Positions 1 to 14,190 of a stretch of 64,000 nt of DNA are shown here, piece after piece. The notes beneath the pieces were generated by a model. That model ran no database searches. It was not told the DNA's origin and worked only from the letters and a program-made list of their open reading frames with translations. This DNA comes from Xenorhabdus beddingii (GTDB lineage Bacteria > Pseudomonadota > Gammaproteobacteria > Enterobacterales > Enterobacteriaceae). Position 1 is the first letter of the stretch, and the number at the start of each line of letters is the position of its first letter. The stretch covers positions 1-64,000 of the forward strand of contig NZ_MUBK01000024.1 of NCBI RefSeq assembly GCF_002127545.1, written 5' to 3'. The translations under genes were made by a program, and so were the position numbers.

Positions 1-187
1 AAGGTTTGATGCTCAAAGAATTGTTTACTGTTAGTTCGTAATGAATTAACTGTTTTAGTCACTCTTCAAGACTTGTTTAATCTTTTTCGCCTTTCGGCGT
101 CAGATAGGGTCTTGCGAGTGCCCACACAGATTGTCTGATTAATTTGTTAAAGAGCGTTGGCAACCGGACATTCGTTCCGGGTTGCGA
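1..187 (-). other. rRNA operon leader with boxB-like hairpin and boxA
   Basis: Read on the minus strand, this is the transcribed leader of an rRNA operon; the 16S gene itself starts just left of base 1. BoxA (GCTCTTTAACA) lies at 145-155. It is preceded at about 162-187 by a boxB-like hairpin and followed by the conserved stretch leading to the 16S start, as in E. coli rrn leaders. These elements recruit the Nus antitermination complex and pair with the 16S 3' flank for RNase III processing (known for the family). Placement downstream of hemG matches E. coli rrnA. Confidence 0.85.
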
Positions 188-195
188 GGCTGCGT

Positions 196-223
196 ATCTT
201 ACGCTTTTCGCCTCGGGAGTCAA
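196..223 (-). promoter_or_regulatory. rRNA operon promoter P2
   Basis: Minus-strand -35 TTGACT (218-223) and -10 TAAGAT (196-201) are separated by 16 bp, about 95 bp downstream of P1 and before boxB/boxA. This is the position and form of the second, constitutive promoter of enterobacterial rrn operons. Confidence 0.75.
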
Positions 224-294
224 GCGTTTATTTTCGCTTTCCTTCCCCTGTCCTCGGCGGCATGTTGCAGCTCAGCGTCGGTCAGTGGTGGCGC

Positions 295-345
295 ATTATA
301 GGGAGTTTTCCGCGCCTGACAATAGTTTTTTTCGATTTTCTTTCC
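295..345 (-). promoter_or_regulatory. rRNA operon promoter P1 with UP element
   Basis: Minus-strand -35 TTGTCA (317-322) and -10 TATAAT (295-300) have the short 16-bp spacer typical of rrn P1. They are followed by a GC-rich discriminator (GCGCCACCACTGA), as in E. coli rrnB P1. Upstream, 323-345 is A/T-rich in phase with an UP element. Fis sites would fall further upstream, partly inside the 3' end of hemG; that part is inference from E. coli spacing. Confidence 0.85.
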
Positions 346-391
346 GTTCGTGTTTTTTTTCCTCAAAGTGCGGCAACAATCACCAAAAAGA

Positions 392-940
392 CTATTTTTG
401 AAGCTCTTTATTGCGTGGCATTTGCAAAAATGTCTCGGAAAAACGATCTACCTGTTCCCAATCCGTATATTCAATTTCTTTTTTAGTATCTGTTTCTCCC
501 CCCGTCATTCGCATAATGAATTGAATCATGATGCGATCCAACCAACGATAACGCGGATAAAGCAACGCTCCCGCAAAAACCTCACATAAATCAGGTTGCC
601 ATGGGCTTTTAGTTAAGAACTTGCGTACATAAGCATTGGTTTCTGGTGTTCTTTTCTCTGGTTTTCTCGCCGTTAAATTGACACCAAAGAAAGCGGTTGG
701 CATTAGGTTCAATTGTTTTTGGTGGCGAATGACAAACTTATGTAAGACAGAATTGAAGTGGCCATAGCGTATTGATGCACCAACCATCACTTTGTGATAG
801 GGCGTCAAATTCACCTGCTTCATTGTAGTCAGATCTCTTAAATCGCACTGAATACCAGCACGACGAAGGTTTTCTGCGATGCGAGTAAGGATCTTTTTGG
901 TCTGCCCATCCTGAGTGGAATAAAGCAATAAGTAATTCAT
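392..940 (-). CDS. hemG: Menaquinone-dependent protoporphyrinogen oxidase HemG
   Basis: HemG oxidises protoporphyrinogen IX to protoporphyrin IX, the penultimate step of haem synthesis, passing electrons to the quinone pool at the inner membrane. The 182-residue product has a flavodoxin fold. The FMN phosphate loop STQDGQT is at residues 8-14, GASIRYG at about 54-60, and the long-chain flavodoxin insertion rich in Arg/Lys (RKPEKRTPETN) follows. The ATG at 940 is chosen over an upstream in-frame ATG because it gives the E. coli length and has an AAGGGTG ribosome site. It lies downstream of trkH in a pepQ-yigZ-trkH-hemG string and directly upstream of the rRNA promoters, as in E. coli. Confidence 0.95.
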   Translation of the reverse strand: MNYLLLYSTQDGQTKKILTRIAENLRRAGIQCDLRDLTTMKQVNLTPYHKVMVGASIRYGHFNSVLHKFVIRHQKQLNLMPTAFFGVNLTARKPEKRTPETNAYVRKFLTKSPWQPDLCEVFAGALLYPRYRWLDRIMIQFIMRMTGGETDTKKEIEYTDWEQVDRFSETFLQMPRNKELQK

Positions 941-992
941 AGATACACCCTTATCAAACAGCAATTCAAATAACTATTCACGTCACGCCAAG

Positions 993-2444
993 CTATTCAC
1001 GCCAAAAAGTCGGAGTAAACAAAACTAATAAGGTAAACACTTCCAAACGCCCAAATAACATAGTCACGACCAATATCCATTTAGCGGTTGGATTCATGGT
1101 CGTAAAGTTATCAGCCACCGCTCCCAACCCAGGCCCTAGGTTATTCAGGGTTGCAGCAATGGCAGAAAAGGCGGAAAACTCATCAATACCGGTTGCAATC
1201 AATAACAACATGCTAATGATGAAAACTAAAGCATAGGCAGAAAAGAATCCCCATACCGCTTCGATGATTCGTTCTGGTAATGCCCTATGCCCTAATTTAA
1301 TGGTGTATACCGCATTCGGATGAACCAAACGTTTTAATTCGCGGGAACCCTGCAAAAACAGCAACAAAATACGAATGACTTTCAGTCCTCCCCCTGTCGA
1401 ACCCGCACAACCACCAACAAATGCGGAACATAACAACAAGAAAGGCAGAAACAGGGGCCAGTTGGCAAAACTATCGGTTGTAAATCCCGCCGTTGTCGCC
1501 ATAGAGACAACCTGAAAGAAGGCATGGTTAAGTGCGTTCAGTTCTGATTCATAAATGGAATGCTGCCACAGTATCAGTACACACACCACCAACAAGGCTA
1601 GTTGAATGGTAATGAACATACGGAACTCCGGGTCGCGCCAATACACTTTCAAACTGCGTCCAGAAAGAACAGCAAAATGCAGGCCAAAATTACAGCCTGA
1701 TATCAGCAAGAAAATGGCAATAATAGTATTAATGGTTGGGCTATTGAAAAAACCGACGCTAGCATCATGCGTGGAAAATCCCCCAATAGCGATGGTTGAA
1801 AAGCTATGCGAGATTGCATCAAATACTGACATTCCCGCAGCCCAAAGCGCTATCGCACAAGCAATGGTCAATAAAACATAAATCAGCCAGAGCGTTTTTG
1901 CGGTTTCTGCAATACGGGGGCGCATTTTATTGTCTTTCAATGGTCCCGGCATTTCAGCACGATAAAGCTGCATTCCCCCCACACCCAGCAAGGGCAAGAT
2001 AGCCACCGCCAGAACGATGATCCCCATACCTCCCAGCCATTGCAACATTTGTCGGTAGAAAAGAATGGCTTTGGGGAGAGTGTCGAGACCGACAAGGGTA
2101 GTTGCTCCTGTTGTCGTCAAACCGGAGAATGACTCAAAAAAGGCATCAGTCACTGAAAGACTGGGTTTTTCAGAGAAAATAAAGGGTAATGCTCCAACGC
2201 TGCCCAGCACTGTCCAAAACAGGACAACAATCAAAAACCCCTCTTTAGGTTTAAGATCATGTTTTTGTTCCCGATTGGGCACCCATAACATTAAGCCAAT
2301 AACGAGGGCAAAAATGAATGTTTGGCTGAATGCCCTGCCTGCGCCATCGCGATAAATCAATGCCACCAACCCCGGAATAATCATTGTGACAGAGAAAAGA
2401 ATGACAAGTAGCCCGACAATACGGGTTATGGCACGAAAATGCAT
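993..2444 (-). CDS. trkH: Trk potassium uptake channel subunit TrkH
   Basis: TrkH is the ion-conducting inner-membrane subunit of the low-affinity K+ uptake system and works with the NAD-binding TrkA gating ring (not in this window). The 483-residue protein is almost wholly hydrophobic, with about ten membrane segments. It carries the pseudo-fourfold selectivity-filter loops of the KtrB/TrkH superfamily: TTTGAT near residue 113, the IGGF loop near 222, the TTAGF loop near 320 and the NNLGPG loop near 435. Length matches the E. coli protein. It follows yigZ on the same strand after 37 bp and is followed by hemG. Confidence 0.95.
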   Translation of the reverse strand: MHFRAITRIVGLLVILFSVTMIIPGLVALIYRDGAGRAFSQTFIFALVIGLMLWVPNREQKHDLKPKEGFLIVVLFWTVLGSVGALPFIFSEKPSLSVTDAFFESFSGLTTTGATTLVGLDTLPKAILFYRQMLQWLGGMGIIVLAVAILPLLGVGGMQLYRAEMPGPLKDNKMRPRIAETAKTLWLIYVLLTIACAIALWAAGMSVFDAISHSFSTIAIGGFSTHDASVGFFNSPTINTIIAIFLLISGCNFGLHFAVLSGRSLKVYWRDPEFRMFITIQLALLVVCVLILWQHSIYESELNALNHAFFQVVSMATTAGFTTDSFANWPLFLPFLLLCSAFVGGCAGSTGGGLKVIRILLLFLQGSRELKRLVHPNAVYTIKLGHRALPERIIEAVWGFFSAYALVFIISMLLLIATGIDEFSAFSAIAATLNNLGPGLGAVADNFTTMNPTAKWILVVTMLFGRLEVFTLLVLFTPTFWRE

Positions 2445-2481
2445 TCGGCTGGTTCCTTAGAAATCCGGTATGACAGAATAA

Positions 2482-3093
2482 TTATGATTTGGGTGTTAAA
2501 AACAGAGCACCACGGCTCATGTCCCGTAATTTATCACCTATCTCCCCGACGAGGGTAGCGGGTAGTGATACTTGCAACGTGACGTTTTCAGCATAGTCAC
2601 TGGCAATCACTTGCCCGGAGAATTGCTGTAGTAGTTGTTCAATCATTGAGATATGCGAATACTCACATTGCAATTGGTATAACTTCTGCGGCACTTTGTA
2701 CTCGGTTGCCAATAATTTCAGCGCTTGCTGCACACCATTGCCATAGGCTTTCACCAACCCGCCCGTGCCAAGTTTGATGCCGCCAAAATAGCGAACAGAT
2801 ACAGCGGTGATTTCCCCCAACCCACTGCCTATCAATTGAGCGATCATGGGCTTACCCGCAGTTCCTGTCGGCTCCCCGTCATCCGAAAAGCCCAACTGTT
2901 GGGAATCATCCGGTGCCCCTGCCACAAAAGCCCAACAATGATGCCGGGCATCAGGATATTGTTGCTTGATGCTTTGGATAAATGATTTTGCTTCATCCAC
3001 CCCACTGGTGTGCTCCAGCAGGGTAATGAAACGACTCTTTTTTATTTCTTCAGTAAAACTGACTGAAGCCGCAGGGATCAAATAAGGCTTCAT
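2482..3093 (-). CDS. yigZ: YigZ/IMPACT family protein
   Basis: This 203-residue protein belongs to the UPF0029/IMPACT family. The N-terminal Impact domain carries the signature ARHHCWAF (about residues 49-56), GFSDDGEPTGTAG (about 69-81) and VRYFGG..LGTGGL (about 100-114). A small C-terminal DUF1949 domain follows. The eukaryotic homologue IMPACT regulates Gcn2; the bacterial role is not well established. Its ATG overlaps the TAA stop of pepQ by one base (TAATG), so the two are probably translationally coupled. Length and neighbours agree with E. coli yigZ. Confidence 0.9.
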   Translation of the reverse strand: MKPYLIPAASVSFTEEIKKSRFITLLEHTSGVDEAKSFIQSIKQQYPDARHHCWAFVAGAPDDSQQLGFSDDGEPTGTAGKPMIAQLIGSGLGEITAVSVRYFGGIKLGTGGLVKAYGNGVQQALKLLATEYKVPQKLYQLQCEYSHISMIEQLLQQFSGQVIASDYAENVTLQVSLPATLVGEIGDKLRDMSRGALFLTPKS

Positions 3094-4427
3094 TACGATA
3101 ATTGTAAGTCTCTGGTCATATTTTCAATTTTTCCATCGTGAATAACGATGTTGTCTTCAATGCGAATACCGCCATAAGGTTTCAACATATCGATTTTTTT
3201 CCAATCAAAATGCTGACGGTATTCACTTTCACGCCACTGCGCCAATAAGGTCTCAATGAAATAAAGCCCCGGTTCAATGGTTAAAACCATTTTCGGTTCC
3301 AAAATACGGGTACAACGCAAATAAGGGTACATTTCTGGAGCCGCCAAGTGGGTTCCATGATCATCTTGCATGAATCCGGCAGCATCATGCACCTGCAAAC
3401 CCAGTGGGTGACCCAGCCCATGCGGGAAAAAGGGGGTTGTGAACCCTTTCTCAACCATGCTCTCTTCACTGATCCCATGAATAATGTCATGTTTTCTCAG
3501 CAACCTGGCGATACAGTGATGCATATTGATATGGTAGTCAGTATATCGAATCCCCGTTTTCATCGTGCCAATAATTGCCTTCTGCTCTTCATTCAGATCT
3601 TTAATCAATGAGGCAAAGTCGTTATTGGATTTTGCTGCATAGGTTCTAGTAATATCCGCAGCATAGCCATTATATTCTGCACCCGCATCAATCAAGAAAC
3701 TGCGAATTTCAGAAGGGGCGGTCTGCCGTAATTTGGTGTAGTGTAAAACGGCCGTATTTTCATTCAGGGCGACAATATTATCATAAGGAACATCGGTATC
3801 ACGGTGCCCCGTTGCCATCAAATAGAACATATTGATTTCGAATTCGCTCACACCAGACAAAAATGCGTCATATGCAGCCTGATGACCATTAACCGCCGTT
3901 TTCTGCGCTTCACGCATACAAGCCAGTTCGTAATCTGTTTTATATGAGCGATGGTAACTCAAATAATTCAAGACGGCTTTTGGGTTAATATTGTGCTCAA
4001 GGATGCCCAAAGACAGCGCACGTTCAGATTGCTCACCAATATAGGCCGTATTCTGTTTTGCTAATCCACTCAGTTGCGCATGGATATCATCGGCGTTTGC
4101 CAAATGAATCATGTCTACTTCTTCAGTCCAGTGGCTATTGGGTAACCGTTCTACGCTATGCCAGTAATCTACCGGCGAATAAAACCAGAGCTTCGGTTTA
4201 TTGACCCCATCAATCCATAACCAGCAATGCGGGACTTTGGTCACAGGAACCCAAGATTTAAAATGTACATTTGCCTTGAAAGGGTAATGGCCATCATCAA
4301 GAAAAACGCGTAATGGTTCACCAGAGTGAATAAGCAGGGCATCAAGCTGAGTGCGTGCCAGTATTTCACGCGCGCGTTTTTGTAACGTTTTTATATGTTC
4401 GTGGTATAGAGGTGCCAACTTTTCCAT
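3093..4427 (-). CDS. pepQ: Xaa-Pro dipeptidase PepQ
   Basis: PepQ is a cytoplasmic metalloenzyme of the M24B family that cleaves dipeptides with C-terminal proline. The 444-residue protein has the N-terminal creatinase-like domain and the C-terminal pita-bread domain. Metal ligands are visible: the Asp pair in [17 protein letters not shown] (around residue 245), His in [10 protein letters not shown] (around 339), and Glu residues in TIEPGLY (around 384) and GIRIEDN (around 423). Length is one residue more than E. coli PepQ. It is first gene of the pepQ-yigZ-trkH-hemG string and diverges from fadBA, the arrangement seen in E. coli. Confidence 0.95.
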   Translation of the reverse strand: MEKLAPLYHEHIKTLQKRAREILARTQLDALLIHSGEPLRVFLDDGHYPFKANVHFKSWVPVTKVPHCWLWIDGVNKPKLWFYSPVDYWHSVERLPNSHWTEEVDMIHLANADDIHAQLSGLAKQNTAYIGEQSERALSLGILEHNINPKAVLNYLSYHRSYKTDYELACMREAQKTAVNGHQAAYDAFLSGVSEFEINMFYLMATGHRDTDVPYDNIVALNENTAVLHYTKLRQTAPSEIRSFLIDAGAEYNGYAADITRTYAAKSNNDFASLIKDLNEEQKAIIGTMKTGIRYTDYHINMHHCIARLLRKHDIIHGISEESMVEKGFTTPFFPHGLGHPLGLQVHDAAGFMQDDHGTHLAAPEMYPYLRCTRILEPKMVLTIEPGLYFIETLLAQWRESEYRQHFDWKKIDMLKPYGGIRIEDNIVIHDGKIENMTRDLQLS

Positions 4428-4657
4428 CTTTATTAGCCTTTTAATTTTCTGGCGGGAGCTTAAATATTACCACAATTCATTATTTGGGGGGCGACACCAT
4501 GAAAAACGACTTATCTGGAAAAGCATGACAATATTCATATTTTTCATAACACTAACAAAAAACATCCCTCTCTGTCATAAATCTTACCTGTGATCCGCCC
4601 TACAAAAAATTAATCATTGGTTTGCATTCAATTAACACACTAATCACAATCAATGAC

Positions 4658-4674
4658 ATCTGGTCATACCAGAT
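4658..4674. promoter_or_regulatory. FadR operator of fadBA
   Basis: The sequence ATCTGGT-cat-ACCAGAT is a perfect palindrome with 7-bp arms. It matches the FadR recognition pattern (TGGTCNGACCA-like core) and lies 27 bp before the fadB start. FadR is known to repress fad genes until long-chain acyl-CoA releases it, so fatty-acid control of this operon is inferred. Confidence 0.85.
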
Positions 4675-4700
4675 GGTATGTACTCATTGAGGAGAATGAC

Positions 4701-8062
<3,362 letters not shown>

Positions 8063-8192
8063 TTGTTAAGTGTAGTTGTTAAATTTAGTGATCAAATTTA
8101 GCTATCAAGAGTATCTGATGATTGAAATTGATGAGTATTTTTCCCTTGTCTGTCTTGCTATTGCATCACTCTAATAAGTTGTTGCCGTAGTT

Positions 8193-8219
8193 CCCGCCTG
8201 TCAGGGGCGGGTTTTTTTT
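8193..8219 (+). terminator. Rho-independent terminator of fadBA
   Basis: A CCCGCC/GGCGGG stem (8193-8198 with 8206-8211) is followed by a run of eight T. It reads on the plus strand, 130 bp after the fadA stop. Confidence 0.85.
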
Positions 8220-8254
8220 ATTTTTATCGTTTTATTTTTGACCGGGAAGAGGGG

Positions 8255-8956
8255 TCAGATAAACTCAAACGCATCGCCATACATACGATCAATCGATGCG
8301 TCACGTTCACTACAAAACCGCTCACGGGCAATTTTGGCCATTTCAAAGCGACCCGCGATGTAAATATCATGGTTTGCCAGACTGCCAAAATCTTCCAAAA
8401 CTGCACTCAGAACCGTGCCACTTCTCCCCCGCCAGTATTCCTCAACCTGCTCGACCACAGGAACGACCGTCAAATTGGGATAACGCTCACTTAATGCCTG
8501 CAACTCCCCCAAATCATAAAGGTGTTCCAGCTCACGACCGCCCCAATAGATTGCAATTTCACGGTTAGGATTTTTTTCCAATGCCGCCAGCAAGATAGAA
8601 CGGGTATAAGAGAACCCGGTTCCACCCGCGACCAACAGCATGGGATTTTCACTCTCTTCACGAAACCATGCCTGACCATGTGGAATATCAATATCAATGA
8701 CTTTCTGATCCAGAATTCTGTCCATCACCGCCATTGCATACAGGTTCAACTCAGAAGCCCCGATATGCAGCTCAATCAACTGTTTTTCTGATGGTGGTGA
8801 AGCCATAGAAAAAGGACGTTTGTCTCTTTCATCCATCACCACCATCAAATATTGCCCCGCACGGAAAGAAAAAGGAGAATCAGGTAGTAAACGAACCCGA
8901 TAAACTGTATCTGTAATGGAGTCAACCGATGTTACTTTACAGCTTAGTGTTGTCAT
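8255..8956 (-). CDS. fre: NAD(P)H-flavin reductase Fre
   Basis: Fre reduces free flavins with NAD(P)H, supplying reduced flavin to other enzymes and to ferric iron reduction. The 233-residue protein has the ferredoxin-NADP reductase fold. The flavin-binding motif is RPFSMAS (about residues 47-53), and the nucleotide-binding loop is [12 protein letters not shown] (about 109-120). The C terminus has the YIAGRFEM segment in place of the FNR CGP motif. It starts 10 bp after the ubiD stop on the same strand, so ubiD-fre is one transcription unit, as in E. coli. Confidence 0.93.
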   Translation of the reverse strand: MTTLSCKVTSVDSITDTVYRVRLLPDSPFSFRAGQYLMVVMDERDKRPFSMASPPSEKQLIELHIGASELNLYAMAVMDRILDQKVIDIDIPHGQAWFREESENPMLLVAGGTGFSYTRSILLAALEKNPNREIAIYWGGRELEHLYDLGELQALSERYPNLTVVPVVEQVEEYWRGRSGTVLSAVLEDFGSLANHDIYIAGRFEMAKIARERFCSERDASIDRMYGDAFEFI

Positions 8957-8966
8957 GCGTTCCCTC

Positions 8967-10478
8967 TCATCGCTTCAAAATATCTAATTGATCCCAAATT
9001 TCATCGACACGGCCCCGAATTTCATCACTCATCACTATCGGACGCCCCCATTCCCTTTGTGTCTCTCCTGGCCATTTATTCGTTGCATCCAATCCCATTT
9101 TTGAGCCTAACCCAGAAATAGGAGAGGCAAAATCGAGATAGTCAATGGGTGTATTTTCCATTAAGACAGTATCTCTTTGCGGGTCCATTCGCGTTGTTAT
9201 CGCCCAGATGACATCATTCCAATCTCGTGCATTAATGTCATCATCACAAACAATCACAAATTTCGTGTACATAAACTGTCGCAAATATGACCAGACCCCC
9301 ATCATGACTCGCTTGGCATGACCTGCATATTGTTTTTTTATCGTAACGACGGCGAGCCGATAAGAACACCCTTCTGGCGGCAGATAAAAATCGACAATTT
9401 CAGGAAATTGTTTTTGTAATATTGGCACCAGAACTTCATTCAACGCAACACCCAGCACGGCAGGCTCATCCGGCGGACGTCCAGTATAAGTGGAATGATA
9501 AATGGCGTCACGGCGCTGGGTGATGTGGGTTACCGTAAATACCGGAAACATGTCCACTTCATTGTAATAGCCGGTATGATCACCATATGGTCCTTCCGGC
9601 GCCATTTCACCAGGCTCAATGTAGCCTTCAAGAATAATCTCAGCGCTGGCGGGGACTTCCAAATCATTGGAGACACATTTAACGACTTCCGTTTTATGCC
9701 CACGCAACAAACCAGCAAAAGCATATTCAGACAACGTATCAGGGATCGGGGTAACCGCGCCTAATATCGTGGCCGGGTCAGCCCCCAGCGCAACCGATAC
9801 GGGAAAGCGCTCTCCCGGATGAGCCTGACACCACTCCTGAAAATCAAGCGCGCCACCTCGATGAGATAACCAACGCATAATCAGTTTATTCTTACCCAAC
9901 ACCTGTTGACGGTAGATGCCCAAATTCTGGCGTTCTTTATTTGGCCCTTTGGTTACCGTCAGCCCCCATGTGATCAATGGGGCGGCATCTTCCGGCCAAC
10001 AGTGCATAACCGGAATGCGGGTAAGATCCACCTTATCTTCAGCCCAAATCTGCTCCTGACAAGGCGCCGAGCTAAGACGTTTAGTTGGCATGTTCAGAAC
10101 CTGTTTGAATTTAGGCAATTTATCTACCAGATCACGAAACCCTTTTGGTGGCTCAGGTTCTTTAAGGAAGGCGAGTAACTTACCCACATCATGCAACGCC
10201 TTAACATCATTTTGCCCCATTCCCATAGCAACCCGCTTCGGTGTTCCAAACAAATTGCACAACACCGGCATTGAATATCCTTTAGGGTTTTCAAATAATA
10301 AGGCAGGGCCGCCAGCACGAAGAGTACGATCTGCGATTTCAGTCATTTCCAAATAAGGATCAACTTCCATACTAATTCGTTTTAATTCACCTGATTGTTC
10401 CAACAAGGAAAGAAAATCTCTTAGATCGCGGTATTTCATATTGTTCATTCGTGCCGGGTTATAAGGAGGGAAAGACAT
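8967..10478 (-). CDS. ubiD: 3-octaprenyl-4-hydroxybenzoate decarboxylase UbiD
   Basis: UbiD decarboxylates 3-polyprenyl-4-hydroxybenzoate in ubiquinone synthesis using prenylated FMN made by UbiX. The protein matches E. coli UbiD almost end to end, including the prFMN/Mn-binding region with [17 protein letters not shown] and [11 protein letters not shown] (catalytic E-R-E network). The conserved start is MKYRDLRDF (ATG at 10439). An ATG at 10478 with an ideal GGGAGGG ribosome site seven bases upstream suggests a 13-residue N-terminal extension and is used here; ATG 10448 is a third option. fre follows. Confidence 0.93.
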   Translation of the reverse strand: MSFPPYNPARMNNMKYRDLRDFLSLLEQSGELKRISMEVDPYLEMTEIADRTLRAGGPALLFENPKGYSMPVLCNLFGTPKRVAMGMGQNDVKALHDVGKLLAFLKEPEPPKGFRDLVDKLPKFKQVLNMPTKRLSSAPCQEQIWAEDKVDLTRIPVMHCWPEDAAPLITWGLTVTKGPNKERQNLGIYRQQVLGKNKLIMRWLSHRGGALDFQEWCQAHPGERFPVSVALGADPATILGAVTPIPDTLSEYAFAGLLRGHKTEVVKCVSNDLEVPASAEIILEGYIEPGEMAPEGPYGDHTGYYNEVDMFPVFTVTHITQRRDAIYHSTYTGRPPDEPAVLGVALNEVLVPILQKQFPEIVDFYLPPEGCSYRLAVVTIKKQYAGHAKRVMMGVWSYLRQFMYTKFVIVCDDDINARDWNDVIWAITTRMDPQRDTVLMENTPIDYLDFASPISGLGSKMGLDATNKWPGETQREWGRPIVMSDEIRGRVDEIWDQLDILKR

Positions 10479-10942
10479 TATAAGCCCTCCCATGAGGGTT
10501 ACAAGGTAAACTCATGGCTTACCAAAAATCAATGAATTTAGAGCAATCTTGTGGGCTGGATTCCTTAGATACAGCGAAATGGCACCCAATCAGCCCATGC
10601 CTGTGTATCAAATTTTCCGGGAAGGTTTTACCTTGCTGTTCTGCAAACATGATCTCCAGCCGATCTTCTGTCTCACTCAGTCATTACTCAGAGAAAACAT
10701 GCCTATTTCCCGTTTCCCCGATGAAACGCGGGATAAAATTATCCACATCAACCACGATTACCAGATTTTCTACTACCTATTTCCATTATTACTATAAAAT
10801 GTCATATCTAAATATTGACTGGAAATAAACACAATTGGCTATAATAGGTAGACTCTATTTCAAATAACTTTTGGCTTTATTGATGATCCCCTAGCTCTGG
10901 TTTTGTTATGCTAAACATTCTAAGCAATGGAGTCGGAATATT
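10479..10942. other. ubiD-rfaH intergenic region
   Basis: About 460 bp separate the divergent ubiD and rfaH. It must hold both promoters. It also contains a plus-strand open frame (10549-10797) treated separately. No repeat, RNA gene or clear operator was recognised in the rest. Confidence 0.5.
10549..10797 (+). CDS. Possible small protein, unrecognised
   Basis: A frame of 82 codons starts at TTG 10549, or 72 codons from ATG 10579. It encodes a hydrophobic, aromatic-rich peptide with the stretch MPVYQIFREGF and the C-terminal segment YQIFYYLFPLLL. Third-position base use looks like coding DNA of the neighbouring genes, and the other plus-strand frame looks less protein-like. No good ribosome site is visible upstream of either start. 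It may be a small gene or the remnant of a larger one. No family was recognised. Confidence 0.3.
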   Translation: MWAGFLRYSEMAPNQPMPVYQIFREGFTLLFCKHDLQPIFCLTQSLLRENMPISRFPDETRDKIIHINHDYQIFYYLFPLLL

Positions 10943-11431
10943 ATGGGAAATTGGTATCTTCTTTACTGTAAACGTGGACAAATCTCTCGGGCGATAGAAA
11001 ACTTAGAGAGACAAGATGTTATTTGCCTAACACCTACAGCCAAAATTGAAAAAATCATCCGGGGTAAGCGCACCACTGTTACTGAGCCACTGTTTCCCAA
11101 TTATCTTTTCGTACATTTTGATCCTGAGATCATTCATACCACGACCATTAGCTCAACCCGTGGCGTAAGCCATTTTATCCGGTTCAGCACTTATCCTGCC
11201 GTTGTTCCACAGACATTAATTGATGAATTGATCTCTGTGACTGAACAAGAATATATTGCACCTGAGACCCCCATTTCTGGTGATATCGTATTGATCACGG
11301 AGGGTATTTTTGAGGGTATTCAAGCAATTTATAACGAACCCGATGGAGAAACCCGTTCTATTCTGCTGTTAAATATTCTCAATAAAGAAGTCTCTAAGAT
11401 ATTAGATAACAAACAGTTTATAAAAGTATAA
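10943..11431 (+). CDS. rfaH: Transcription antiterminator RfaH
   Basis: RfaH is a specialised NusG paralogue that loads on RNA polymerase paused at ops sites. It promotes elongation and translation of long operons for LPS, capsule, haemolysin and other surface products. The 162-residue protein has the NGN domain (residues 1 to about 100, starting GNWYLLYCKRGQ) and a short C-terminal KOW-type domain (about 110-162) that switches fold on activation in the E. coli protein. No ops element was seen in this window, so its targets lie elsewhere. It is monocistronic and ends in a strong palindromic terminator. Confidence 0.95.
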   Translation: MGNWYLLYCKRGQISRAIENLERQDVICLTPTAKIEKIIRGKRTTVTEPLFPNYLFVHFDPEIIHTTTISSTRGVSHFIRFSTYPAVVPQTLIDELISVTEQEYIAPETPISGDIVLITEGIFEGIQAIYNEPDGETRSILLLNILNKEVSKILDNKQFIKV

Positions 11432-11434
11432 TCA

Positions 11435-11460
11435 GAAAACGGGCAATATTGCCCGTTTTC
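11435..11460. terminator. Bidirectional terminator between rfaH and hemB
   Basis: A perfect 13-bp inverted repeat (GAAAACGGGCAAT and its complement) lies just after the rfaH stop. It has A/T-rich flanks on both sides and can serve the convergent rfaH and hemB transcripts. Confidence 0.85.
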
Positions 11461-11506
11461 ATTATGTCTTCTCTATTTCACCAGAAGTTATCGTCACACA
11501 AAAACC

Positions 11507-12564
<1,058 letters not shown>

Positions 12565-12572
12565 AATAACCA

Positions 12573-13310
12573 TCATTTTTTATGTTTACCTGATTTACCC
12601 ATATAAAACTGGGAAAGCAGGATCCCCAATTCAAAGAGTAAATACATGGGAACAGCCAACAACGTTTGCGAGAAAACATCGGGCGGCGTTAACAACATGC
12701 CAACCACAAAAGCGCCCACCAAAATGTAAGGACGCTTCCTTTTCAGCGATTCCGGCGTTACTACTCCGCTCCAACACAGCAAAATAATGGCGATAGGGAC
12801 TTCAAATGAGACACCAAAGGCCATAAATAACGCCATCACAAAGCTCAGGTAATTACTGATATCTGTCGAGATCACTACGTCTGCCGGAACGGTCTTGATA
12901 AAGAAACCAAATGCGATGGGAAAGACGACAAAGTAGGCAAATGCCATTCCCAGATAGAACAATACACTACTGGAAAACAGCAGGGGCATTATCAAGCGGC
13001 GTTCATGCTTATACAATGCAGGTGCAATAAATGCCCAAATTTGATAGAGGATCATCGGTGCCGAAACGAAGACAGACACCATAACGGTCAATTTTATCGG
13101 GGTAAAAAAAGGCGATGCAACGTCCGTTGCAATCATATTTGCCCCTTTGGGTAATTGTTCCATTAAAGGTGCCGCAATAAGCCGATAAATGTCATTGGAA
13201 AAATAAACCAATGCCAAAAAAACGACCAATACGGTCATTAAGCAATTTAAAATTCGCTTACGCAGCTCAATCAGATGGCTAATAAGCGGTTGGGTATCAT
13301 CCACAGACAT
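12573..13310 (-). CDS. tatC: Twin-arginine translocase subunit TatC
   Basis: TatC is the six-spanning inner-membrane receptor of the Tat system and binds the twin-arginine signal of folded export substrates. The 245-residue protein starts with the conserved cytoplasmic segment [11 protein letters not shown] (about residues 11-21). Six hydrophobic segments follow, with the conserved periplasmic loop FFTPIKLT and the FEVP motif ([11 protein letters not shown], about residue 165). It starts 3 bp after the tatB stop in a compact tatA-tatB-tatC operon. Confidence 0.95.
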   Translation of the reverse strand: MSVDDTQPLISHLIELRKRILNCLMTVLVVFLALVYFSNDIYRLIAAPLMEQLPKGANMIATDVASPFFTPIKLTVMVSVFVSAPMILYQIWAFIAPALYKHERRLIMPLLFSSSVLFYLGMAFAYFVVFPIAFGFFIKTVPADVVISTDISNYLSFVMALFMAFGVSFEVPIAIILLCWSGVVTPESLKRKRPYILVGAFVVGMLLTPPDVFSQTLLAVPMYLLFELGILLSQFYMGKSGKHKK

Positions 13311-13313
13311 GTT

Positions 13314-13781
13314 TTAGTGTTCGCCATTTGCTTGTTCAGGGGATTTATTTTTCCGTTGCTCTGGTTTTATGCCCGATTGATCTGTGGTTGCCTGTTCTGG
13401 GATTGAATGAGTTGTAGCCGGCTGGGATACCGATGAGTGGAAATGCGTTTCATCTTCCTCCCGTTCCCTGGTTTCATCGGGCTTAAGCTGATAGCCGTTT
13501 TTCAACGATTCCGCCGCTTCCCTGAGTTCTTCCATAGATGCCTTCAATTCAGGCGACAACGATTGTATATCTGCGGTTTCTTCCATTTTTTTCAGGCTAT
13601 CCTGAAGCTCTTGCAACTTTAATTCCTGCGCAAGTTCATTCTGAACATTTGCCGCCAACGAGCGTAATACCCGAATCCATCCGGCTACTGTTTTGACTGC
13701 AACAGGCAAACGTTCTGGTCCCAAAACGACCAAACCAATAACCATCACCAGCAACAATTCACTAAAACCAATGTCAAACAC
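13314..13781 (-). CDS. tatB: Twin-arginine translocase subunit TatB
   Basis: TatB pairs with TatC to form the Tat substrate receptor. The 155-residue protein has one N-terminal membrane segment beginning [12 protein letters not shown]. The hinge GPERLP (about residues 21-26), an amphipathic helix and a long charged, disordered tail follow. The conserved Glu near position 8 (SELLL) that marks TatB is present. Gaps of 3 bp to the genes on both sides support one transcript. Confidence 0.95.
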   Translation of the reverse strand: MFDIGFSELLLVMVIGLVVLGPERLPVAVKTVAGWIRVLRSLAANVQNELAQELKLQELQDSLKKMEETADIQSLSPELKASMEELREAAESLKNGYQLKPDETREREEDETHFHSSVSQPATTHSIPEQATTDQSGIKPEQRKNKSPEQANGEH

Positions 13782-13784
13782 GGT

Positions 13785-14045
13785 TTATACCTGCTCTTTA
13801 TTTTTGCTCTCTGATTTTTCAGATTGTGCAACAGTAGGTTTTTCAGCCAGATTTTTAGTGTCGAAATCGGCATCCTGACTTATTTTTTCAGGTTGTTCCG
13901 GCTTTTCTTCATCACTCATTGCTTTTTTGAAACCTTTAATCGACGCGCCCAGATCTGACCCCAAGGTACGCAGTTTATTAGTACCAAACAACAATACGAC
14001 AATGACCGCAATAATGAGTAACTGCCAAATACTTATACCACCCAT
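13785..14045 (-). CDS. tatA: Twin-arginine translocase subunit TatA
   Basis: TatA oligomerises to form the transport-active element of the Tat pathway. The 86-residue protein has the short N-terminal membrane helix ([17 protein letters not shown]) and the FGTNKLR hinge (about residues 20-26). An amphipathic helix with [11 protein letters not shown] and an acidic/polar tail follow. It is the first gene of tatABC. The 145 bp upstream, before ubiB ends, should hold the promoter. Confidence 0.95.
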   Translation of the reverse strand: MGGISIWQLLIIAVIVVLLFGTNKLRTLGSDLGASIKGFKKAMSDEEKPEQPEKISQDADFDTKNLAEKPTVAQSEKSESKNKEQV

Positions 14046-14190
14046 ACTGTGCTACCTCTATTGATTGATTGGCTGTTTATTCATCAAAACAGCCACTAAT
14101 GATTCCATTATAAACGATGAACTTTATGTTCGAAAATAATACAATCATACCAAACACTGTGGTCGCGCAACCTTTACTTACGTTTAATTG

